NCBI GenBank assembly: GCA_036402115.1
Contig: DASWTM010000379.1
Span: forward strand, 1 to 23,578
Length of the DNA stretch: 23,578 bases
Direction: 5' to 3'
Origin: Chryseosolibacter sp036402115
Lineage (GTDB): Bacteria > Bacteroidota > Bacteroidia > Cytophagales > Cyclobacteriaceae
Part shown: one piece after another, positions 1-7,408 of the stretch
Position numbering within the stretch: the stretch's first letter is position 1
Layout of the letters: each line of letters opens with the position of its first letter
The notes under the pieces: model-generated
Database searches by the model: none
What the model saw: the letters and a program-made list of their open reading frames with translations, nothing else
What the model was told of the DNA's origin: nothing
Made by a program: the position numbers and the translations under genes

Positions 1-573
1 AGAAACAATCTTTTCCCCGTTTTTCTCAAGCTTGAGAAATTGGACACATTGATCGTTGGCGGTGGAAACGTGGGGCTTGAAAAAGTTGGTGCACTGTTGA
101 AGAGTAGTCCGGCAGCGAAGATTACTGTTGTTGCCGATCGCTTTCATCCCGAACTGGTTCAGATTGCAAAAGATTTTTCAAATGTCAGGCTTATTGAACG
201 AAAATTCAGAAATCGAGATCTCCATGGAAAGGACGTACTCATTCTGGCAACGGATGACAAAGTACTGCATGAACGGATTCGCGTGATTGCGCGCAAGCGA
301 AGGATGATCATCAATGTGGCCGACACTCCGGAGCTATGCGATTTCTATCTTGGTTCCGTTGTCACGAAAGGCAACATTAAGATCGGTATCTCCACCAATG
401 GAAAATCGCCAACTATCGCCAAGCGCATGCGTGAATTCTTTGAAGAGGTCCTTCCGGAAAATACGAACGAACTGCTCGACAACATGCAGAAGATCCGAGA
501 CCGAATCAAAGGCGACTTCCGCAACAAAGTCGACACCCTTAACCAGATCACTTCTTCCTGGCTAAGAAGCTAG
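1..573 (+). CDS. Siroheme synthase N-terminal type: precorrin-2 dehydrogenase / sirohydrochlorin ferrochelatase (5' truncated)
   Basis: Open from the first base of the window, so the true start lies upstream; the TTG at 40 is inside the conserved N-terminal strand and is not a credible start. The reading frame opens with RNNLFPVFLKLEKLDTLIVGGGN in pieces typical of this family, with the Rossmann glycine motif VGGGNVG about 20 residues in. The motif DTPELCDFYLGSVV matches the region holding the catalytic aspartate of Met8p/CysG-N. SVVTKGNIKIGISTNGKSP and the helical tail are also family features. Known role: NAD-dependent oxidation of precorrin-2 and iron insertion to make siroheme, the cofactor of sulfite and nitrite reductases. 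No CysG-type methyltransferase domain follows; the protein stops at about 190 residues, the usual length of the stand-alone form. Partner genes would lie left of the window. Confidence 0.88.
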   Translation, partial: RNNLFPVFLKLEKLDTLIVGGGNVGLEKVGALLKSSPAAKITVVADRFHPELVQIAKDFSNVRLIERKFRNRDLHGKDVLILATDDKVLHERIRVIARKRRMIINVADTPELCDFYLGSVVTKGNIKIGISTNGKSPTIAKRMREFFEEVLPENTNELLDNMQKIRDRIKGDFRNKVDTLNQITSSWLRS

Positions 574-721
574 ACACGAATTTTTAGTTTTCTGTGGTGC
601 CGAGTGCCTTGCCGAAGGTCCGCGACTTTCGCGGGAGTGGCTATAAAACACTATGCGCTGAGCTAGCTAAAACATTTCGAAACTTCTTCCTTATATTAGG
701 TCTCCAATCAAATCTACCTGT

Positions 722-2035
722 ATGAGTTCAAGAAGAGATTTTCTTTCAACATCCGGCAAAGCCATCGTAGGTGCCGGCATGTTAAGCAGCTTACCCTGGG
801 AACTGATCGCGAAAGCCAAGCGAAGCGTCTCACAGAATGATAAGATCAACCTCGGTGTCATAGGCATCAACGGGATGGGATGGGCAAATACCAAATCCAT
901 CATGAAAATTCCGGAAGTCAACCTGATGGCTATCTGCGATGTTGACGAAAATGTGATCAACAAACGGGTGAGTGAGTTGAAAGAAGGCAACATCACTGTT
1001 CAAACGTATACCGACTACCGCAAACTTCTCGACAACAAGGACATTGATATTGTCATCATTGGAACTCCGGATCATTGGCACTGTCTTCAAATGATCGATG
1101 CCTGTGCTGCAGGGAAAGACGTTTACGTGGAGAAGCCTGTTGGAAATTCAATTGCCGAATGTGATGCGATGATCGCTGCTCAAAATAAATACAAAAGAGC
1201 GGTGCAGGCCGGACAATGGCAACGAAGCATGCCGCATTTCGTGGATGCGTTGACCTTTCTTCAAAGCGGAAAACTCGGCCAGATTCGCACCGTGAAAGCC
1301 TGGGCATATCAGGGATGGATGAAAGACATCCCCGCTAAACCGGACTCACCAACGCCCGCTGGTGTCAACTACGATATGTGGCTGGGCCCCGCTCCGAAGC
1401 GACCATTCAATGAAAATCGTTTTCACTTTAATTTTCGCTGGTTCTGGGATTATGCCGGTGGCTTGATGACTGACTGGGGTGTACACCTGATAGACTACGT
1501 TCTGTTGGGAATGAAAGCTCCACTTCCAAAGTCTGTCTACGCATCGGGAGGAAAGTATGCGTATCCAAACGGGGGCAACGAAACTCCGGACACACTCGCG
1601 ACTACCTACGACTTCGGAAACTTCACCATGATCTGGGAACACGCGCAGGGAATTTCGAACGGAAATTATGGGAAAGATCACGGCATGGCATATATCGGAA
1701 ACAACGGAACATTGGTACTGCATCGCGGTGGATGGGAAGTTATTCCAGATGAAAAACGCATGGAAGCGATCCCTTATCAGCCCAACAAAGGTTCAGGTCT
1801 TGATGCGCACACGCAAAACTTCATTAACGTAGTGAAGTCAAGAAAATTTGAAGAACTGACGTGTCCTATCACCGAGGGAGCACACGTTGCCAAAGTTTGC
1901 CAGATGGGAAATATCTCGTATAAGACTGGAATGATTCTTCACTGGGATGAACAGAAAAAGAAATTCAAAGAAGACGAGGCGAACAAACACCTCAGCGTGA
2001 AGTATAATAATGGGTACTCGATCCCGAAAGTCTAA
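722..2035 (+). CDS. Gfo/Idh/MocA family oxidoreductase with Tat signal
   Basis: 437 residues. The N-terminus has a twin-arginine motif (SRRDFLS, residues 3-9) followed by a hydrophobic stretch AIVGAGMLSSLPW, so export by the Tat pathway is likely. A Rossmann fold begins at residue 43 with GVIGINGMG (45-53), then ICDVD (71-75) and the family motif EKPVGNSIAEC (137-147), in which the EKP lysine normally contacts substrate and cofactor. The C-terminal part is the usual alpha/beta substrate domain. Known role of the family: NAD(P)-dependent oxidation or reduction of sugars or sugar derivatives; exported members are frequent in Bacteroidota and often act on modified carbohydrates. The substrate cannot be inferred. 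It stands alone between a siroheme gene and a terminator, with no sugar-uptake (SusC/D) or isomerase neighbour. Confidence 0.9.
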   Translation: MSSRRDFLSTSGKAIVGAGMLSSLPWELIAKAKRSVSQNDKINLGVIGINGMGWANTKSIMKIPEVNLMAICDVDENVINKRVSELKEGNITVQTYTDYRKLLDNKDIDIVIIGTPDHWHCLQMIDACAAGKDVYVEKPVGNSIAECDAMIAAQNKYKRAVQAGQWQRSMPHFVDALTFLQSGKLGQIRTVKAWAYQGWMKDIPAKPDSPTPAGVNYDMWLGPAPKRPFNENRFHFNFRWFWDYAGGLMTDWGVHLIDYVLLGMKAPLPKSVYASGGKYAYPNGGNETPDTLATTYDFGNFTMIWEHAQGISNGNYGKDHGMAYIGNNGTLVLHRGGWEVIPDEKRMEAIPYQPNKGSGLDAHTQNFINVVKSRKFEELTCPITEGAHVAKVCQMGNISYKTGMILHWDEQKKKFKEDEANKHLSVKYNNGYSIPKV

Positions 2036-2120
2036 TGCATAAGCGCCAATGTGCCGATTAGCCAATGTCAACGCAGCCGCTAATTGTGATACTACTTGGT
2101 ACAATAGTTAACCGCTGGAA

Positions 2121-2175
2121 TTAAAAAACCAAATCTCAAATAGTTATCAACGCTATTTGAGATTTGGTTTTTGAT
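2121..2175. terminator. Two-way intrinsic terminator
   Basis: A perfect 20-bp inverted repeat (arms 2124-2143 and 2153-2172, loop TTATCAACG) lies between the convergent oxidoreductase and DUF2911 genes. The left arm begins with a run of A and the right arm ends with a run of T, so each strand gives a hairpin followed by U residues. The core of the stem is CCAAATCTCAAATAG. It is AT-rich but long and flawless, and its position between two facing genes fits termination on both strands. Confidence 0.85.
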
Positions 2176-2194
2176 TATTGAAATTTTAAGACCG

Positions 2195-3316
2195 TTAGCC
2201 TTTCAGCTTCTTCAACTCACCTTCATAAAAAGCCAGGTTTTGCTTTTGGTTTTCCGGTAGGTTTTTGATAGCTATTTCCCAATTTTTGATTGCGTTCTTG
2301 TTATCACCAACAGCAGTGTACCCGCGTGCGAGTCCTACGTATGTTGTGAATTTATCGTCTGGGTGACGTTGGCGATTCAACTTGAACACTTCGAGTGCTT
2401 TTTCTTTTTTACCAGCTTGTAACAACTGTCTGGCATATTGGTGGATTGATGTTACATCAGCGGTTGGATGATTCATTGCTTTCTGCATTACCGCTTCCGC
2501 CTCGCTTTCGCGATTCAATGCTGTGAGCACGTTAGCCTTGGTGCGCAGACTTCCAAAATCTTCGATGCCCACCGGGGAGGATATCGCATAGTCGGCCCAT
2601 GTGAGCGCTTCTTCCAAATTGATCTTGTTCTGTACGCAGTAGTTTACAGCGTTCTGAATGTTGCGGTAGTCGAATCCATCAAAATTGCGCAATTCATTTC
2701 GGATGATGTTCACATAGAGTTCATGCACATTTGGAACATCAATCTTCAGTGGTACGCGCTTGTTCTCCCATTGCATGTAGGCAGTGGCAGTATTCAATTC
2801 GCGTGTGTCGAAACCAAAGGTTAAGTATTCTGTGTATTCACAAGCTACCGGAGTTGTCTGCGCGCGCAGAGCATCTTCTTTCGGATCATAGAAGTAGCTG
2901 CCCCAGCTTTCATAGTTCTTTGAAAAGATCCAGGTGTAAGGCCCTTCTTTTTCTGCGATCAAGAACAAACCGTACGTTCCGGCCTTTAGATCCTGCCCGT
3001 TAATTTTTACATCGTGCGAGAATGCAATGGTGGTGTTTTCATTCGCGCCCGCGCGGTACGGTGCTGCTTTTGAAGAACCGAAACCCTGATCGATGAGGCC
3101 GAAATGAACCACTTCACCCCAGATTTTCCCCTTACGGTCCTCTCCATTAGGTCCCGTCACATTCGGGCTGGAGTAATTGATCGTCACCGATACCGGTCCG
3201 ATCCATTGTGTTACACTGGATTTTTGATTGCCCCCGCTGGGAGGTAAGGTGATGCCTTGTGAAAAGGCAGCACTCGCAGTTAAGACCACGAGCGCAATTG
3301 ACAGATATTTTTTCAT
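2195..3316 (-). CDS. Secreted DUF2911 protein with C-terminal TPR repeats
   Basis: 373 residues, ATG start, with a signal peptide MKKYLSIALVVLTASAAFSQ cleaved near residue 20. Residues about 35-180 match DUF2911: VTINYSSPNVTGP, GKIWGEVV, an alanine/arginine patch APYRAGANENTTI, DLKAGTYGLFLI, and WIFSKNYESWGSYFYDP. Residues about 230-370 are helical, with tetratricopeptide-like pairs (AEAVMQKAMNHP, ARQLLQAGKKEKALEVFKLN, GLARGYTAVGDNKNAIKNWEIAI). DUF2911 proteins are widespread in Bacteroidota and have no established function; TPRs usually mediate protein contacts. Location is inferred to be periplasmic. Transcribed toward the terminator at 2121-2175; the next minus-strand gene upstream ends 100 bp away. 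Confidence 0.85.
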   Translation of the reverse strand: MKKYLSIALVVLTASAAFSQGITLPPSGGNQKSSVTQWIGPVSVTINYSSPNVTGPNGEDRKGKIWGEVVHFGLIDQGFGSSKAAPYRAGANENTTIAFSHDVKINGQDLKAGTYGLFLIAEKEGPYTWIFSKNYESWGSYFYDPKEDALRAQTTPVACEYTEYLTFGFDTRELNTATAYMQWENKRVPLKIDVPNVHELYVNIIRNELRNFDGFDYRNIQNAVNYCVQNKINLEEALTWADYAISSPVGIEDFGSLRTKANVLTALNRESEAEAVMQKAMNHPTADVTSIHQYARQLLQAGKKEKALEVFKLNRQRHPDDKFTTYVGLARGYTAVGDNKNAIKNWEIAIKNLPENQKQNLAFYEGELKKLKG

Positions 3317-3416
3317 GATTAGGTTAATTAGAAAGTTGAAGGTACAATCTTATCTAATCTACCGAATTAACCCGGCTCGCGGTATTTTATTTACAATGGA
3401 AGCAGATACCGGTGAT

Positions 3417-4307
3417 CTACGGTCGGGTTGTGCTAGGGTGCACCAGCACGTTAAGCGATGCGGGTTGCAACACGATCGAAAATTCATTCGTTGTTCCGCA
3501 CGGTTCGCCATCCACATGATAAGCCATCGCGTGGTCTAATTTGATCGTTAGATTTTTTTCTTCGAGAATTTCGCAAAAGGAGGAAGTATCGATTGTCCCG
3601 TTGAAGAAAGAATAGATAAAGTCGATGCGGTATGCCGGAACTTTCTTCAAAATAGAGACATGTAAAAGTTCGTCACATACAGAAGCAGCGGGTGCTATCC
3701 GGGCATTGTTTCCGTATTGGGATGAGTTTGCAATCGCAATCACGAACGCCTTTTTTGTAACAGTGCCGGCATGCGTAGTCATTCGTGCTTCAAATTCTTT
3801 AAAGGCAAAGAACTCATTGATCGTATGCTTGGCGTATCCCTGAAGTCCCCGCTTCGTTTCCTTACCGAAAATGTTGGCGATGTGTCCATCAAACCCGATG
3901 CCCGAAACGTTGAGTGAAAGCTTCCCATTGAGCGTAAACGTGTCCATCGAAATAGGTTTGCTTTCTATGAGATACGCAAGTGCCCCGGGGATGTTAATAG
4001 GAATTTTTAGATGCCGGGCCAGGCCATTGCCGGATCCATTAGGAAGGATACCCATCGGCATGGCGGTGTGGATCAAACCTTGGGCAACTTCGTTTACAGT
4101 GCCATCACCGCCAACAGCAACCACTTGATCAAAATCTTTCGCTTCACGGGCGAGCTCCGTAGCATGGCCTCTTGCTTTTGTGTATTCGATTGAGCACTCG
4201 ATATTATTCTTCACGCAAGCATCAATAATCGCTCCTTCGAGCTTAGGCTGATAGCCTTTACCAGCGTGCTTGTTGATAATGAATAATACCTTGCTAACTT
4301 CGTTCAC
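3417..4307 (-). CDS. Diacylglycerol kinase family lipid kinase (YegS/BmrU type)
   Basis: 296 residues with a GTG start at 4307. The N-terminal kinase domain opens with KVLFIINKHAGKG (6-18). The nucleotide-binding motif is GGDGTVNEV (66-74), followed by GILPNGSGNGLARHL (86-100), both hallmarks of the DAGK catalytic domain. The C-terminal beta domain contains LSLNVSGIGFDGHI and ends in a YHVDGEP motif, all typical of lipid kinases. Likely role: ATP-dependent phosphorylation of diacylglycerol or a related membrane lipid at the inner face of the cytoplasmic membrane. The length is the family norm (about 290-310). The start lies only 27 bp from the start of the divergent YopX-like gene, so their promoters must overlap or lie inside the genes. 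The substrate is not determined by sequence. Confidence 0.9.
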   Translation of the reverse strand: MNEVSKVLFIINKHAGKGYQPKLEGAIIDACVKNNIECSIEYTKARGHATELAREAKDFDQVVAVGGDGTVNEVAQGLIHTAMPMGILPNGSGNGLARHLKIPINIPGALAYLIESKPISMDTFTLNGKLSLNVSGIGFDGHIANIFGKETKRGLQGYAKHTINEFFAFKEFEARMTTHAGTVTKKAFVIAIANSSQYGNNARIAPAASVCDELLHVSILKKVPAYRIDFIYSFFNGTIDTSSFCEILEEKNLTIKLDHAMAYHVDGEPCGTTNEFSIVLQPASLNVLVHPSTTRP

Positions 4308-4334
4308 AACTTAAGAATACTAAATTTTCCTGGA

Positions 4335-4691
4335 ATGGACTTTTATCATCCGCGCAAGCTCATGTTCAAAGCCTGGAACAAAGACGCGAAATTACTGATG
4401 CGGCTCAACAGTATTGACTGCAAGCGGGGAGAACTTTTCAAAAAAGATCACGTCCTTCTTCAATTCACGGGACTATACGACAGCCAGCACGAAGAAATAT
4501 ATGAAATGGACGTACTGTTGATCGCAAACCAGAAGTTTATTGTGCTTTGGGATGAACACAACAACGGCTGGCAATTGGTGCGACTGAAAGATAAATCAGG
4601 CGCGCAGCCTTTTGTAAAGTCAGTTGCTGTGAAGGGGCAGCGGCTTTGGAGTTACTTTGAGTCCGCAGATAAGAATAGTCTGATTGAGTAG
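4335..4691 (+). CDS. Small YopX-like domain protein
   Basis: 118 residues, no signal peptide or membrane segment. The pattern resembles the YopX family seen in phages: an N-terminal F-K-A-W-N-K (11-16), then LLQFTGLYDSQHEEIYEMD (41-59), corresponding to the family's typical Q-[FY]-TGL-x-D-...-EIYEGD block, then FIVLWDEHNNGW (68-79), matching the usual V-x-W-[DN]-...-G strand. The C-terminus (VKSVAVKGQRLWSYFESADKN) is not the usual ending. YopX proteins have no firm function. No other phage gene is nearby: the neighbours are a lipid kinase and an acyl carrier protein gene. Assignment is by eye from motif order; a looser reading is a Bacteroidota-specific hypothetical protein with this fold. 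Confidence 0.62.
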   Translation: MDFYHPRKLMFKAWNKDAKLLMRLNSIDCKRGELFKKDHVLLQFTGLYDSQHEEIYEMDVLLIANQKFIVLWDEHNNGWQLVRLKDKSGAQPFVKSVAVKGQRLWSYFESADKNSLIE

Positions 4692-4695
4692 GATA

Positions 4696-4909
4696 GGCTA
4701 TGGCTGTTGGCTATAGCTATGGCTCTTGCCCAGTGCCGAGGGGTTTCACTTTAATGCTAATGTTCTATTAAACTTCATTCAGGTCGATACGACTTCGAAT
4801 TCTGCATCTGCCATAGCCAAGCCTTTTTTGCATTTGCCTTAGCCTTAGCTATAAGCCTTGGCTATTTCGCCATCTGCATTTGCCATAGCCATAGCCAAAA
4901 GCCATAGCC
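4696..4909. repeat. GCCATA-rich foldable repeat block between convergent genes
   Basis: Two 28-base arms, 4696-4723 and 4882-4909, are inverted copies of each other with 26 of 28 positions matching; both are built from the unit GGCTAT / GCCATA. Inside lie three direct copies of TGCATYTGCCWTAGCC at 4803-4818, 4829-4844 and 4875-4890, plus further GCCTTA and GCTATA units around 4836-4866. The block fills most of the gap between the YopX-like gene and the acyl carrier protein gene, which point toward each other. It may act as a transcript end signal, but there is no U-run directly after an arm. It could also be a product of slippage of a 6-base unit. No reading frame is supported in it. Confidence 0.8.
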
Positions 4910-4940
4910 TTTATTCATGCAACGCTAGCAAAAGGAGTAA

Positions 4941-5192
4941 TTACGCTTTAGTCTTCTTCTCAATCTTCTCCTGAATATACTTCACAGCTTGTCCGAAGGT
5001 CTGCATCTTTTCCGCATCATCATCGGGAATGCGGATGTCGAAGGTTTGCTCGAATTCCATTACGATTTCTGCGTAGTCGAGTGAATCGATTCCTAGATCC
5101 TTGACAAAGTTTGCGTCTGGCGTGATTTCAGATTCAGCGATTCCAAGTTTCTCAACTAGTATCTCGGTTACTTTCTTGGGAATTTCTTGCAT
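4941..5192 (-). CDS. Acyl carrier protein
   Basis: 83 residues, acidic in the middle, with the phosphopantetheine site GIDSLDYAEIVMEFE; the serine of DSL is residue 37. An upstream start at 5261 would add 23 residues unlike any ACP. The ATG at 5192 is preferred because it gives the standard ACP N-terminus (MQEIPKKVTEILVEKLG), and because a promoter-like pair lies at 5213-5244, inside the extended frame. Known role: carries acyl chains as thioesters in fatty acid or other acyl synthesis in the cytoplasm. The site has GIDSL rather than the GADSL common in housekeeping AcpP, and no fabF or other synthase gene adjoins it, so this may be a second, specialised ACP. It precedes no partner; pyrE ends 90 bp upstream on the same strand. 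Confidence 0.9.
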   Translation of the reverse strand: MQEIPKKVTEILVEKLGIAESEITPDANFVKDLGIDSLDYAEIVMEFEQTFDIRIPDDDAEKMQTFGQAVKYIQEKIEKKTKA

Positions 5193-5212
5193 AGCAGGTG
5201 ATAAATTGCGGG

Positions 5213-5244
5213 TAAATGTATTAAATGGTTCGAACCCATCCAAA
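5213..5244 (-). promoter_or_regulatory. Putative Bacteroidota promoter for the acyl carrier protein gene
   Basis: On the minus strand TTTG (5241-5244) is followed after 20 bases by TACATTTA (5213-5220), seven of eight positions of the Bacteroidota -7 element TAnnTTTG. Transcription would begin about 15 bases before the ATG at 5192. It lies between pyrE and the ACP start. Confidence 0.45.
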
Positions 5245-5282
5245 CCGCTTTTGGAGTGCATTTCAAGGCCAGTTTTGGTGTT

Positions 5283-5933
5283 TTACTTCTTCCAGTTCGC
5301 AGGGTCGACACGCCACGCTTTAAGCGAAGTCACTTGCTCTTCCGTAATGTACTTTTGCTTCAGCGCCTGCGTAAGCAAATGGCTATAGTCGCTCAGACTG
5401 ATCAATGAAACGTCTGCCTCATAAAAATTCTTTGAAGCAATATCGAATCCGTAGTTAAAAATGGAAACCATGCCCAGCACCTGAAAGCCAGCCTCGCGTA
5501 AGGCAACTACCGTTTTTAACGAACTGCCACCAGTGGAAATCAAGTCCTCGACAACAACTACTTTTTGACCTTTTGTGATCTTGCCTTCGATCAGATTTTC
5601 CATTCCGTGATCTTTCGGCTTGGGGCGCACATACATAAAGGGAAGCGATAGTTTATCTGCAACTAAGGCTCCTTGCGCGATTCCTGCGGTTGCAACTCCC
5701 GCGATGCCCTCCGCTGTGTGAAAGTTTTCGTTAATGACCTGAACAAGGGAGTCACGAATGATAGATCTTGCTTCGGGATAAGACAATGAAAGCCGATTGT
5801 CGCAGTAGATTGGTGATTTCCAGCCGGAACTCCATGTAAACGGCTTCTGTGTGTTTAATTTTATGGCTTCAATTTTCAGCAGTAGTTCGGCAATCTGCCC
5901 TGCTGTTTCAGCCTGCACTTTAATAATTGGCAT
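5283..5933 (-). CDS. pyrE: Orotate phosphoribosyltransferase
   Basis: 216 residues, the family's usual length. The PRPP-binding signature VVVVEDLISTGGS is at residues 125-137, preceded by YVRPKPKDHG (101-110), the catalytic loop region, with FTWSSGWKSPIYCDNR (32-47) as the N-terminal substrate segment. Reaction: orotate plus PRPP gives orotidine 5'-monophosphate and diphosphate, the fifth step of pyrimidine synthesis, in the cytoplasm. The ATG at 5933 gives the expected N-terminus; no other early Met is present. No other pyr genes are in the window. A near-perfect promoter sits only four bases before the start codon (see 5938-5967). The ACP gene follows 90 bp downstream on the same strand with its own candidate promoter. 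Confidence 0.97.
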   Translation of the reverse strand: MPIIKVQAETAGQIAELLLKIEAIKLNTQKPFTWSSGWKSPIYCDNRLSLSYPEARSIIRDSLVQVINENFHTAEGIAGVATAGIAQGALVADKLSLPFMYVRPKPKDHGMENLIEGKITKGQKVVVVEDLISTGGSSLKTVVALREAGFQVLGMVSIFNYGFDIASKNFYEADVSLISLSDYSHLLTQALKQKYITEEQVTSLKAWRVDPANWKK

Positions 5934-5937
5934 GCCT

Positions 5938-5967
5938 CAAAAATAGACGGAATTTCCGGTTGGCAAA
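5938..5967 (-). promoter_or_regulatory. Consensus Bacteroidota promoter immediately before pyrE
   Basis: On the minus strand TTTG (5964-5967), an 18-base spacer, then TATTTTTG (5938-5945), a full match to TAnnTTTG. Only four bases separate this element from the pyrE ATG at 5933, so transcription would begin at or within a few bases of the start codon. Confidence 0.6.
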
Positions 5968-6092
5968 AATCGTTTGTTGCAAACGAAATCAACGATGTTT
6001 TTTAAAAAACTTCGACCAAAAGTGTGGTCGCCCCTTGTGCCCTTGGGAATATTTTGCTCTCTTGCAAGGAGGGAATTTTACCCGGTTTCTGA

Positions 6093-6779
6093 ATGATCAT
6101 TTTTATTAACGACATTCCTGTCCGTATACTGAAACCCGGTGAAAAACCGGATCCCGGCCGCTATAATCAAAGCATTGACGCTGCCAAAGAGCCAATTACT
6201 CCAGCCCGACTGATCCACCACGTATGGATTGACAACGTGAACGAAACGAGCTTTGAAACACTGCTTGGTCTCCTCAATTCGAACGTCCCATCCAATGTGC
6301 TCACACTTATTTTGAGCGTCATCGATTATGAAGGGATCCAGGATTTCCTGGAACGAAAATTCAAGATTGTAAAGGCTGCCGGTGGACTTGTCCGAAAGAA
6401 AGACAAGATCCTGATGATTTACAGGTTGAAAAAGTGGGATCTTCCGAAAGGCAAAAAGGAGAAAAACGAAAAGTATAAGCAGACTGCTGTACGGGAAGTA
6501 GGAGAGGAGTGTAACATCGAGGTAAAAATTGGAAAGAAGATCTGTACCACCTGGCACACCTACACCATGAATAAGCGCGCGATGCTGAAAAAGACAAAAT
6601 GGTATGTCATGGACAGCGTTGACGACTCGCGCATGAAGCCCGCCACCGAGGAAGATATCGAAGAAACACGCTGGATGAGTCGGAAGGAAGTGTATCACGC
6701 ACTTGAGCATTCATACAAATCGATTCAGTATGTCTTCGAACAGTATTATGAGAAGACAGAGAAGAGACTGAAAGCATAG
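6093..6779 (+). CDS. Nudix hydrolase with an N-terminal extra domain
   Basis: 228 residues. A Nudix domain spans about 93-215 with the box G120-x5-E126-x7-R134-E-V-G-E138-E139-C-N-I142; the usual penultimate glycine of the box is replaced by asparagine, while all metal-binding glutamates remain. WDLPKGK precedes the box. Residues 1-90 (starting MIIFINDIPVRILKPG) form an additional alpha/beta segment outside the Nudix fold that I do not recognise. Nudix enzymes cleave nucleoside diphosphates linked to another group; the substrate is unknown here. The start is fixed by an in-frame TGA directly before the ATG. An AAGGAGG sequence at 6067-6073 is too far (about 20 bases) to be a normal ribosome site. 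It diverges from pyrE across 159 bp. Confidence 0.88.
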   Translation: MIIFINDIPVRILKPGEKPDPGRYNQSIDAAKEPITPARLIHHVWIDNVNETSFETLLGLLNSNVPSNVLTLILSVIDYEGIQDFLERKFKIVKAAGGLVRKKDKILMIYRLKKWDLPKGKKEKNEKYKQTAVREVGEECNIEVKIGKKICTTWHTYTMNKRAMLKKTKWYVMDSVDDSRMKPATEEDIEETRWMSRKEVYHALEHSYKSIQYVFEQYYEKTEKRLKA

Positions 6780-6794
6780 GCCAACGAGGAAATT

Positions 6795-7017
6795 CCAAAT
6801 CCATTTACCACAGAGGCATTGAATGTCTTAAATGAAGAAACCTCAATGCCGGATAACGCATAAGACTTTAACCATTATGCATGTTGAGGCCTTTCTGGGA
6901 AGAGTAGCTGATTGAAGCTGCTACACTTTTAAATAAGTTTGAAGGGCTGAGCGATGAGGACACTGAGAATACCGGCAGTCGCGCTAACGCTTGGACTACT
7001 ATCGCCTGAAATTTAAC
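6795..7017. repeat. Intergenic repeat, copy A of a tandem pair
   Basis: Begins CCAAATCCATTTACCACAGA and ends just before the same text restarts at 7018. Its right part contains a 57-base block (6939-6995) matching copy B at 55 positions, ending in AGTCGCGCTAACGCTTGGA (6977-6995). Confidence 0.85.
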
Positions 7018-7239
7018 CCAAATCCATTTGCCACAGAGGCCTTGAACTCTTAAATGAAGAAACCTCAATGCCTAGCATGCATAAAACTTTAATGATATGC
7101 ACATCGAGACATCTTTGTAAGAGTATCTGATTCAAGGTGCTACACTTTTTAAATAAGTTTGACGGGCTGAGCGATGAGGACACTGAGAATACGGGCAGTC
7201 GCGCTAACGCTTGGATTGCTATCACCGGTAAATTTAATA
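7018..7239. repeat. Intergenic repeat, copy B of a tandem pair
   Basis: Begins CCAAATCCATTTGCCACAGA, in direct orientation to copy A, with small indels and scattered changes in its middle. The conserved block is 7159-7215, ending in AGTCGCGCTAACGCTTGGA (7197-7215). A short related motif occurs reversed at 10314-10332. Confidence 0.85.
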
Positions 7240-7408
7240 CGCGTTCTTTAAAAGAATTTTGAAGTCCCAGTTCAGAATTTTTAAGCGCCAGCGCACGAAC
7301 CTGTCTTTCTCTGTGAGCTCTGCGCTGAGTAAAAAGTAATCCTCTAGAATTTAGGCGCACGATGAGCCAACGCACCGTCAAGTGGCAGCTCCCAAAAACA
7401 CCAGAAAT

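Noticed and set aside
618..636. Short hairpin CCGCGA-CTT-TCGCGG after the siroheme gene
   Set aside because: Only a 6-bp stem and no U-run, so not enough to call a terminator.
6013..6030. Hairpin CGACCA...TGGTCG between pyrE and the Nudix gene
   Set aside because: A 6-bp stem with a 6-base loop can arise by chance; no operator or riboswitch features around it.
6067..6073. AAGGAGG as a ribosome binding site for the Nudix gene
   Set aside because: It lies about 20 bases before the ATG, and an in-frame stop directly precedes that ATG, so no closer start exists.
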